DNA of 64,000 nt, from positions 8,619-72,618 of the forward strand of contig NZ_VCBX02000003.1 of the NCBI RefSeq assembly GCF_005938745.2, in the 5' to 3' direction. This DNA is from Rhodococcus sp. KBS0724. Lineage in GTDB: Bacteria > Actinomycetota > Actinomycetes > Mycobacteriales > Mycobacteriaceae. A program made the position numbers and the translations under genes. Shown one piece after another: positions 57,732-64,000 of the stretch (positions are counted from its first letter, which is position 1; every line of letters starts with the position of its first letter). The notes beneath the pieces are model-generated. The model was not told the origin of the DNA. It was given only the letters and a program-made list of their open reading frames with translations, and ran no database searches.

Positions 57732-59413
57732 GCCGCGCCCTCTCCTTCGAAACCGTCGTCGTCGCTCAGGGCGTCCGAGGTGAGGTCGCCGTACCGGGAA
57801 TTGGTGTCGTGAATGCCGGATGCGATTTCCGACGGGGTGAAGATCAGCTGCACCGGGATTCCGGGAGTGCGGGTCTCACCGACCTTGATCAGGAACTTGC
57901 CCTGACCGGGCGGCGGCTCTTTCGGCTCACCTTCTTTGCGCCGCTCGCCGGTGCGAGCAGGCGGTGAAGACCAACCGGTGACCATGTCGGCTTCGGTGCC
58001 GGTGAACTTCACGATCCGCTCGAGGCGGTCGATTTCCGCTTCCGGAACAGCGCCGATGACCTTCACGCGGGCACGTTCGATGAACGTCTTCGCTTTGTTC
58101 GCCGCCGACACCGAGCCCATGGCTTCGAGGTCGGTGATCGTGTGCGTGATCATCCACAACGCGGTCGCGATCGTGCGGTTCAATCGGGTCAGCGAGTTGA
58201 CGCGATCGACCATGAACTCACCCAGCCCGAGCACCTGCCAGAGCTCGTCCATGACAGCTTGAAAGCGGCGCTGCGGTCCGAGGCCGGCATCGGCGAGGGC
58301 GTGGGCGGCATCGATGGCGGCGAAGCCGTCGGACCAGCACACCAACATGACCGCGGCCTTGAGACGGGTGTGGCCTTCGGGGATGTGCGAGACGTCGATG
58401 CAGATCGCAGGGGCGTCGAGGTCGATTTCGGTGGTGGTGTGGCCGTTGAAGATTTCACCGAACGAGCCCTTGACCAGCCCGCGCAGTGAACGTTGCAGAT
58501 CGCGGGTCGCTTCGCGGTACTCGTGCTCGCCGACGGCGGCCGCGTTCTCCATCAGCTCCGGATGGCCTTCTTTGACGAGCTTGTACATGTCCTCGATCAA
58601 CGGCGGGTTCTCCGCGGTGAAGCCCTTTTCGTTGTAGAGGATCTCGATGCAGGACGAGATGATCGTTTCCTCGTAGTCGCGCACCGCACTGCCACGGGAA
58701 AGTTCGATCAGTCCGGACATGGTCTGCAACTGGCGTGCCCGTAGTTCGGTGAGCATCTTGCGGGCCAGCTCCGGGAACACCGCCAGCCGAGGCAGGATCG
58801 AGCCGAGGACACCACCGGCGAGAGGGTTGACCCGGCCGTACCCGTATCCGAGGTCGATGACCTGACCGTCGACGGCCTCGATCAGATTGCGGTAGTCCGG
58901 CTTCACGTCGGCGAGAACGAGGGTGGTCACCTTCTGCGCGACACCGCCGAGCACCATCCGGCGCACGAACGAGGACTTGCCGTATCCGTTGAGTCCGAGA
59001 ACGAACCCGACCGGGGCGGTGATCAGGCCTTCGACGAACCAGGACAACAGGTCGAACAGGACCGGGGCGCCGGTGAGCAGATGACGCCCGACCGGTGTCC
59101 CGATCAGCGGCGCACCGGCTCCGACGGCCCAGGGCCACATGCCGGCCGCCTGCGCCGAGGATGCGCGGTATTCGACCTGACGGCCGACCGAGGCCATCCG
59201 GCCACCGCCCGCACCGCGATAGCCGCGGTCGGAGAGCTTGAGGGCAGGCAGGAGGAACCCTTCTTGTTCTTCGCTTGCCTTCTGTGCCTCCAGGTTCCGG
59301 CGGCGTTTGTCGTCCATCTTGAGGTGATGACGAGCCAGGACACCGGCCAGGGTGGGGCCGTGGGAGCGTGCCAGCACTTGCCGGCGCTGTTCTTCGGTGA
59401 GGAGTTTGACCAT
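57728..59413 (-). CDS. VirB4-like T4SS ATPase
   Basis: A 561-residue protein. The Walker A motif is in FVLGLNGYGKSSFVRRM (about residues 138-154), and the Walker B region is RFQAVMDELWQVLGLGEFM (about 388-406). The N-terminus is charged, with a short hydrophobic part (DLLSWFVEGLITAPVGFVLG). It is the motor that powers channel assembly and transfer, the partner of the SCO6880-like protein encoded just upstream. It is of normal length and shows no lesions. Confidence 0.88.
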   Translation of the reverse strand: MVKLLTEEQRRQVLARSHGPTLAGVLARHHLKMDDKRRRNLEAQKASEEQEGFLLPALKLSDRGYRGAGGGRMASVGRQVEYRASSAQAAGMWPWAVGAGAPLIGTPVGRHLLTGAPVLFDLLSWFVEGLITAPVGFVLGLNGYGKSSFVRRMVLGGVAQKVTTLVLADVKPDYRNLIEAVDGQVIDLGYGYGRVNPLAGGVLGSILPRLAVFPELARKMLTELRARQLQTMSGLIELSRGSAVRDYEETIISSCIEILYNEKGFTAENPPLIEDMYKLVKEGHPELMENAAAVGEHEYREATRDLQRSLRGLVKGSFGEIFNGHTTTEIDLDAPAICIDVSHIPEGHTRLKAAVMLVCWSDGFAAIDAAHALADAGLGPQRRFQAVMDELWQVLGLGEFMVDRVNSLTRLNRTIATALWMITHTITDLEAMGSVSAANKAKTFIERARVKVIGAVPEAEIDRLERIVKFTGTEADMVTGWSSPPARTGERRKEGEPKEPPPGQGKFLIKVGETRTPGIPVQLIFTPSEIASGIHDTNSRYGDLTSDALSDDDGFEGEGAA

Positions 59414-59424
59414 GACCGCGCCGC

Positions 59425-60912
59425 CTATCCGGCCATCGCCGACGGCATGGAGGCGTGCTCGGGCAAGATGACGCCGATGCCGAGGGAGCCGTAGAACCCG
59501 GCAGCTTGGTAGCGGTACGCGCGGCGCACCTTCAACCGCGCCTGCACGGACAGGTCCTTGATGATCGCGTCGATCGCCGGAATGTCCCCGTCGAGAGGTT
59601 CGGTGATGGTGATCAAGATGCCGAACCGCACCAGTCCGTGACCACGCGCCTGTTCCTCACGGGCACGGGCGGTCGCTTCCACCTTCAACGTCGCGGTGAC
59701 CGAGCCGATGCCTTTGCCGCCCTGTTCGGCGATCAGCGCGTTCTTGTAGTCGTTGTCGACGATCTTGACTGCATCCGCGGCCGTGTGCGGGCGGTAGACG
59801 ATCGCGACCCGCTTACGTGGGATGTCGGGGTTCGGCGCGAGGATGCGGCGCAACACGCCTTCGTCGACCGCGCCGGTCGGCGCCATCTCCATTTCCCAGG
59901 TCACCGAGCGGGCACCGTCGTGGATGTACTGGTCGAAGCGTTCTTCATGCGAGATCGGGCCGGCATCGGACCAGTCCAAACCGTGTCCTTCCACCGTCGC
60001 GTCGGCGCGTTCGATGTCTTCCTGCGAGGCCGGATCGGTGGAGCGGCGAACGAAGGAAATGACGTCCGAGGCTGCCATCGGGCGGACGCCGACTCCGGCG
60101 GAGCGCATCGCGGCGCACAGACCGGGAAGCCTGCGACCGATTTCGACGGCCTGCTCCGAAGGGTCCTTCTTACGAGCATCGGTGGTCGCACGGAACGTGA
60201 CCGCCAAACGGGGAAGAAGTTGAGCCTGCTCGGTGGCGAACAGTTCAGCCGCCTCGTAGTTCGAGTCCTGCGCCAACTGCGGTGCATCCGGTTCGGTCTG
60301 ACGAATGACCTCCGCCAGCAACCGGTTTCCGGTCTCGGGAACGCAGTCGATCACCGGGACGACCGAGACCACGTCCGAGGTCTGACCCATCGAGGCGAGG
60401 ACGACACCCCACTCCCCCACCCATTCGTTGATCATCGACTGATCGACCGCTTCATCGCCCTGCGGCCACGCCTTGAGGACCACCGTGTACAGGTGAAGTT
60501 TGGGCATGTGGATCATCCCGAACCGGTACCCGGCGGCGTCCTCACCCTCGTAGAGTTTCGTGTCCGCGGCCACGCCGGGCAGAAGTGCCTTCCCGCCGGG
60601 GATTTCAGAGAAAAGTCCACCGCGGTAAATGTTTTCGCGCCGACGGCGCGTCCGGAGCCATTGCATTCTCAATACCGTCATTTCGTATCCACTCCGTCCG
60701 TCCCTGCCCCACACCAGCGGGGCAGCAACGACGACGGAAACCGCCAACACCGTCAGGCCGACCTTGAAACCACCGACCAACATCGATCCCATAACCGCGA
60801 TCACCAGCACGAAGCAGACGATCGTCGTGCCCCACGTCAGACCGAACAACCCGGAATTACGTGGCTTGGTCCAGCCCGTGTAGAGCAAACCGTTCTCGTT
60901 TGTGGTGCTCAT
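59425..60912 (-). CDS. SCO6880-family T4SS protein
   Basis: A 495-residue protein of the SCO6880 family of actinobacterial conjugation systems. Two TM segments near residues 22-65 (LTWGTTIVCFVLVIAVMGSMLVGGFKVGLTVLAVSVVVAAPLVWGRDG) resemble PrgI-like membrane parts. A long soluble domain similar to the VirB4 N-terminus follows (YRFGMIHMPKLHLYTVVLKAWPQGDEAVDQSMINEWVGEWGVVLASMG). It presumably makes a channel subcomplex with the VirB4-like ATPase. Its stop lies 12 bp from the ATPase start. Confidence 0.9.
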   Translation of the reverse strand: MSTTNENGLLYTGWTKPRNSGLFGLTWGTTIVCFVLVIAVMGSMLVGGFKVGLTVLAVSVVVAAPLVWGRDGRSGYEMTVLRMQWLRTRRRRENIYRGGLFSEIPGGKALLPGVAADTKLYEGEDAAGYRFGMIHMPKLHLYTVVLKAWPQGDEAVDQSMINEWVGEWGVVLASMGQTSDVVSVVPVIDCVPETGNRLLAEVIRQTEPDAPQLAQDSNYEAAELFATEQAQLLPRLAVTFRATTDARKKDPSEQAVEIGRRLPGLCAAMRSAGVGVRPMAASDVISFVRRSTDPASQEDIERADATVEGHGLDWSDAGPISHEERFDQYIHDGARSVTWEMEMAPTGAVDEGVLRRILAPNPDIPRKRVAIVYRPHTAADAVKIVDNDYKNALIAEQGGKGIGSVTATLKVEATARAREEQARGHGLVRFGILITITEPLDGDIPAIDAIIKDLSVQARLKVRRAYRYQAAGFYGSLGIGVILPEHASMPSAMAG

Positions 60913-62486
60913 CGCCGAATCGTGTTCCTTCCCAGATCGGTCTGACTACTCGAATACCGGTCCCCGGCAAGGTCTCCCGCGCCGCGATCGGAGGACTTCG
61001 CACCCGAGCCGACTGCGCCGATCGCCTTACTCGCCTTCGATCCGCCGCCGGATCCCTTGCCGCCACTGCTCGCGCTGCGCGATCCGCTGGCACCTTGAGA
61101 AGTGCGGCCAGATGCCGGAGAGGTCCGCGTGTTCGGCGGCTGACCGAACGCTCCTCCGCGGCCGCCGCCGCGTGAACCACCGCCGCCACCGCCGCCGCCT
61201 CCGCCGCCCGGACGACCGCCACCTGCGAAGGACCCGCCACTGTTTCCGCCGCCGGGTCCGCCGCTGAACGCGCCCGCAGACTTGCTGCCTGCGCCGGCCG
61301 ACTTACCGGCCGCCATCGACTTGCCACCGGTAAATGCCGCAGCGCCAGCCATCAACGCCATGCCCGTCGCCGCCGCGCCCGAGCCGCCGGACCCCACGGC
61401 CGCGACCGCCGGAGCGATCAACCGCTGCAACGCCGGCAGAACCGCAGCCGCGAGCGCGAGCAAGATGATGCCGATCAAGGACTGCTGGAACTGATCCGCC
61501 GTCGGCGTCTGCCCTTCGGTGATTCGCGCCGAGTCCTGAGCGGAAAGGAATGCCATCGCATACACCAGCGCGCCGATGGGCTTGAACAGCAGAAACGCCA
61601 GAATCCAGGACACCAACTTCTGGTACGACTGCGATCCCGTACTCGTTCCGGACGCAGCGGCCGCAACCGGCACAGCCGCGACAGCGACGATCAACAAGCC
61701 CTGACGGACCACGAGCAACGCAGCTTGCGCCAGCGCGCCCAAGATCCCCACCAGGCCGATCACGAACAGCAGCCCCGGAGAAGCACCGGTGAAGGCGCTG
61801 ACCGCGAGCATCGAGTTCACCATCCCGATCGGGTCCTTGTTCGAGGTGTCGTCGACAATCCACTCGGCGAACCGGTCACCGGCCAGAGTGGCCAACGCGA
61901 TGATCGAGGCGAACATCGTCGTCGCGAACACCGTGCGCGCCAACGCCTTGTACGTCTCCTCCGCTTCGTTGAGCAGTGCGTGACGTTTCGCGGCCGCCAG
62001 TTTGATGGCCATGAAAATCACCGACGCGGTCAGCAACGCCAACTGAATCCAGCCGGTGTACTCCGTGATCGCCTGGAGCGGCGTCGAATTCGCCAGATCC
62101 GGATTCGGCAGCTTGATCCACCACGTCATCGCCATCGTCAACACCTGAGCCATAGCTTCGAGGAACGACTTGACGATGTCGCCGAACTGCGAATCCCACA
62201 TCTCGTTGACTTTGTCGCCCGCGAAGTTCGTCACCGCCGTGACCGGATTGCCGCCGGCCTCGCACAGCCCACCCGCCGCGTCACCCAAGAAGCCGCCGAG
62301 GACGGGGATCGCAGCTGTAGCTACCCCGGCCGCGATACCGCCGACTACATCGCACGTTCCGTTCGACTCCTCCTCCGCCTGTGAATCGCCGGGAGGTTGC
62401 GGTGCGTCCTGCGCCGAGGCGACAGAGGCCCCACCGAACATCACCAGCAGTGCGAGGACGAGTGCGAGAACTACTTTCCTGGCCAT
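60909..62486 (-). CDS. VirB6/TrbL-like polytopic channel protein
   Basis: A 525-residue protein from ATG 62486, with a signal peptide MARKVVLALVLALLVMFGGASVASAQ; the frame extends upstream but the signal peptide marks the start. About seven TM segments lie between residues 40 and 370 (for example ITEYTGWIQLALLTASVIFMAIKLA, LLFVIGLVGILGALAQAALLVVRQG). The C-terminal 150 residues are Gly/Ser/Ala-rich (GGGGGGGGGGSRGGGRGG). The plan matches TrbL/VirB6-type proteins that form the inner membrane pore. It overlaps the SCO6880-like gene start by ATGA. Confidence 0.85.
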   Translation of the reverse strand: MARKVVLALVLALLVMFGGASVASAQDAPQPPGDSQAEEESNGTCDVVGGIAAGVATAAIPVLGGFLGDAAGGLCEAGGNPVTAVTNFAGDKVNEMWDSQFGDIVKSFLEAMAQVLTMAMTWWIKLPNPDLANSTPLQAITEYTGWIQLALLTASVIFMAIKLAAAKRHALLNEAEETYKALARTVFATTMFASIIALATLAGDRFAEWIVDDTSNKDPIGMVNSMLAVSAFTGASPGLLFVIGLVGILGALAQAALLVVRQGLLIVAVAAVPVAAAASGTSTGSQSYQKLVSWILAFLLFKPIGALVYAMAFLSAQDSARITEGQTPTADQFQQSLIGIILLALAAAVLPALQRLIAPAVAAVGSGGSGAAATGMALMAGAAAFTGGKSMAAGKSAGAGSKSAGAFSGGPGGGNSGGSFAGGGRPGGGGGGGGGGGSRGGGRGGAFGQPPNTRTSPASGRTSQGASGSRSASSGGKGSGGGSKASKAIGAVGSGAKSSDRGAGDLAGDRYSSSQTDLGRNTIRR

Positions 62487-63322
62487 CGCGTCCACCCCGC
62501 TAACGTCGGAGTCGACCCCAGATCGCCCGCCGTGCGCGGAGCGATCTTGACGAACCAATCACCGTCGCGCCACACGAGCTCAAGAGACGCGGTGGTCCAT
62601 CCGTTTCCGGCGACGTTGTTAGCCGCGTACTCCACTACCGCGTAATCCGGCGACCAGTACTTGAGTCGGTACGCTTCCTGCCGAATCAGCGGCGCACCCA
62701 GAGCGCCGGTTCGACCATCGGCAACTGCTTGGCGAGCATCGACCAGGCTTGAGTTCCGCTCCGCTTCCAATTCGGGAGTGGTAGCCACTGCCCGGCGTTC
62801 CAAGAATGCGACGGCGCCCTGATAGCTCGACTGGGCGCGGTTGACGGTCTGGAACCCGGCCAACGCCGCTCCTTGCGGTGTCTGCGCGAAACCGGTGGCC
62901 AGAGCCCCGTCAACCTTCGACGGGCCATCCGAAGTGGAGAACGGCATCGGGAAGTTCTGCACCTTCTGCCACATCACCCCAGCGGGCGGAAGTGCTGCGT
63001 AATCAGCTGCGCCCCGGTCCGGTTGGCCGGAACGATCCTGATCGAGAGCGACACCGTTCGGGTTCGGGGGTACTTCGACCCGGAATCCGAGTTCGTCGAT
63101 GTACGGCAATCCCCAGTCCGAGCGGTCTTGCTGAGGAGAGATCGTCGTTCCCGGTTGAGGCTGCGCGGTCGGTTCGTCGGTCTTACTGCGATTGATCACC
63201 ACGGCGATCACACCGCCCACTACAACGACGACCACGATGATCAGCGCAAGGTAGAACGTCCATTTGCGACGGATGAAGGACTCGTCCTCGTTGCTCTGCG
63301 GCTGCTGCTTCGTGGCCCTCAT
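62471..63322 (-). CDS. VirB8-like membrane protein of the transfer operon (paralogue 1)
   Basis: A 283-residue protein from ATG 63322. One TM segment lies at residues 21-45 (FYLALIIVVVVVVGGVIAVVI), then a Pro/Gln-rich linker and an extracytoplasmic domain. In it, ALATGFAQTPQGAALAGFQTVNRAQSSY resembles the next gene's PVSGFTHDPQGAALAAIQQTVRLS, and both end with a strand VWRDGDWFVKI/VVWSGEDWKLLL. Paralogues in tandem, coupled by overlap. Confidence 0.72.
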   Translation of the reverse strand: MRATKQQPQSNEDESFIRRKWTFYLALIIVVVVVVGGVIAVVINRSKTDEPTAQPQPGTTISPQQDRSDWGLPYIDELGFRVEVPPNPNGVALDQDRSGQPDRGAADYAALPPAGVMWQKVQNFPMPFSTSDGPSKVDGALATGFAQTPQGAALAGFQTVNRAQSSYQGAVAFLERRAVATTPELEAERNSSLVDARQAVADGRTGALGAPLIRQEAYRLKYWSPDYAVVEYAANNVAGNGWTTASLELVWRDGDWFVKIAPRTAGDLGSTPTLAGWTRWPGK

Positions 63323-63960
63323 CGGTTGGCCGCCAATGAAATCGCCGACGACGGAAGCCCGTCGACGGAACTCACCCGGCCGCTGGTCTCGTCGTCGCCT
63401 GGGAGCAGTAGCTTCCAGTCCTCGCCCGACCACACCACCTTCACCTGTGATGCGGCGAACGACTGATCGGGGAACGAGGAGTACACCGTCACCGCTGCGT
63501 TGTCGGTGTTGTAGTCGGTGACCTCGTAGCCCACGATCTTCGGTGCTTCCGCCGGAGCCGGCGGAGCAGTGAACGAGAGCAACTGTCGGCTGATCGCGAA
63601 GTCGTCACGAGCAGGACCAGGGGCAACACCTGCGGCCACGACACCGGGCCACTGGTGATCCGGAGCGACCGAAAGGCGCACCGTCTGCTGAATCGCAGCG
63701 AGCGCCGCGCCCTGCGGATCGTGGGTGAAGCCGCTGACCGGGCCGGAACCGGAGTTGGTTTTCGGTCCCTGGTCGGCGACAGGCAACGCGATTGTTTGGT
63801 AGTCCTGCCACCGGACGTTGCTCGGCGGTGCCGACACGTCCGGAGCGGCGGTCGTCGCCACGTCGGCGGGGGTATCGGAGTCGTCGGACCCGCATCCTGC
63901 CCCGACCGCCACGACAGCGGCAGCCATGACGGCGAACCCTATGCGTTGGGTGAGTTTCAT
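63319..63960 (-). CDS. Lipoprotein VirB8-like paralogue of the transfer operon (paralogue 2)
   Basis: A 213-residue predicted lipoprotein (lipobox VGAGC, Cys near residue 23) with a domain related to the preceding gene product (GFTHDPQGAALAAIQQTV; VVWSGEDWKLLLPGDDETS). Its stop overlaps the next gene's start. The pair may form a heteromeric collar around the channel, one member anchored by TM, the other by lipid. The operon continues beyond the window, upstream of this gene. Confidence 0.72.
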   Translation of the reverse strand: MKLTQRIGFAVMAAAVVAVGAGCGSDDSDTPADVATTAAPDVSAPPSNVRWQDYQTIALPVADQGPKTNSGSGPVSGFTHDPQGAALAAIQQTVRLSVAPDHQWPGVVAAGVAPGPARDDFAISRQLLSFTAPPAPAEAPKIVGYEVTDYNTDNAAVTVYSSFPDQSFAASQVKVVWSGEDWKLLLPGDDETSGRVSSVDGLPSSAISLAANR

Positions 63961-64000
63961 TGGAAGGAAATGCCTTTCGTCAGATGAGGGTCAGAACGAC

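Noticed and set aside
1..64000. CRISPR arrays, rRNA or tRNA genes
   Set aside because: No regularly spaced repeats of CRISPR type and no recognisable tRNA or rRNA sequence were seen when reading through; a covariance search was not possible.

Overview
The window looks like a 64 kb piece of a large conjugative plasmid from a high-GC actinobacterium, most likely Rhodococcus or a close relative in the Mycobacteriales. The evidence is a replication initiator, a ParA-type partition operon with a centromere-like repeat array, a MobC/MOBP relaxase pair, a long actinobacterial type IV secretion operon (SCO6880-like protein, VirB4-like ATPase, VirB4/VirD4 partners, M23-NlpC/P60 wall hydrolase, DUF4913) and many gene starts with GTG/TTG and overlapping ATGA junctions. 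The genus is inferred from gene content only. No rRNA, tRNA or CRISPR array was seen.

Layout. 0-2.5 kb: the end of an acyl-CoA synthetase gene, then a minus-strand XRE / ImmA-like peptidase / membrane-protein operon. 2.6-8.1 kb: replication and partition (structured leader, Rep, beta-solenoid-like protein, repeat array, parA, parB-like gene, DUF2637 protein). 8.1-15.95 kb: an accessory stretch with a gamma-butyrolactone-receptor-like TetR, a serine resolvase with a candidate res site, a GrpB-family gene flanked by a 33-bp repeat, and a lower-GC island of small secreted proteins, lipoproteins and a polytopic membrane protein. 16-17.3 kb: an IS30-family element that has cut a terminator in half. 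17.3-20.4 kb: an auxiliary trpS behind a textbook Trp-codon attenuator, a decayed flavin reductase and ribBA. 20.6-25.3 kb: an SDR/MmyB-type regulator pair and an IS3-family element killed by an internal 20-bp insertion and by a nested IS110-family element. 25.5-32.3 kb: mixed cargo, including an Abi-like HEPN protein, small membrane proteins, an HNH nuclease, a VbhA/Fic toxin-antitoxin pair and a second HEPN/Abi-like gene.

32.4-38.6 kb looks like the leading region for conjugation. An ArdC-type antirestriction gene and a DUF4192 gene each follow a copy of the same ~280-bp noncoding leader, and the region ends in a candidate oriT. 38.6-40.8 kb holds mobC and the relaxase gene. 40.9-50.7 kb is a probable defence island: a membrane protein plus TIR-domain protein, a zinc-ribbon DUF4145/HEPN-like protein, an XRE-ImmA fusion with a partner, a 553-residue HEPN-like protein under a perfect actinobacterial SOS box, and an XRE/ImmA pair divergent from a 51-aa basic protein and a 304-aa protein of unknown family. 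Inside the island, at 43.4-43.7 kb, are decayed fragments of both flanking conjugation genes, so it grew by recombination between the relaxase gene and the transfer operon. 50.8-64 kb is the minus-strand mating-pair-formation operon, whose coupling-protein gene is split by a frameshift.

How it fits together: Rep and Par maintain the plasmid, MobC and relaxase process oriT, the minus-strand operon builds the channel, the leading-region genes protect incoming DNA, and the island between the two transfer blocks carries defence or stress functions wired to DNA damage (SOS box, several ImmA-type proteolytic switches). The strongest candidates for something not previously described are the SOS-controlled HEPN gene, the TM+TIR pair, the 51-aa/304-aa pair with its palindromic operators, and the duplicated leader in front of ardC and the DUF4192 gene.
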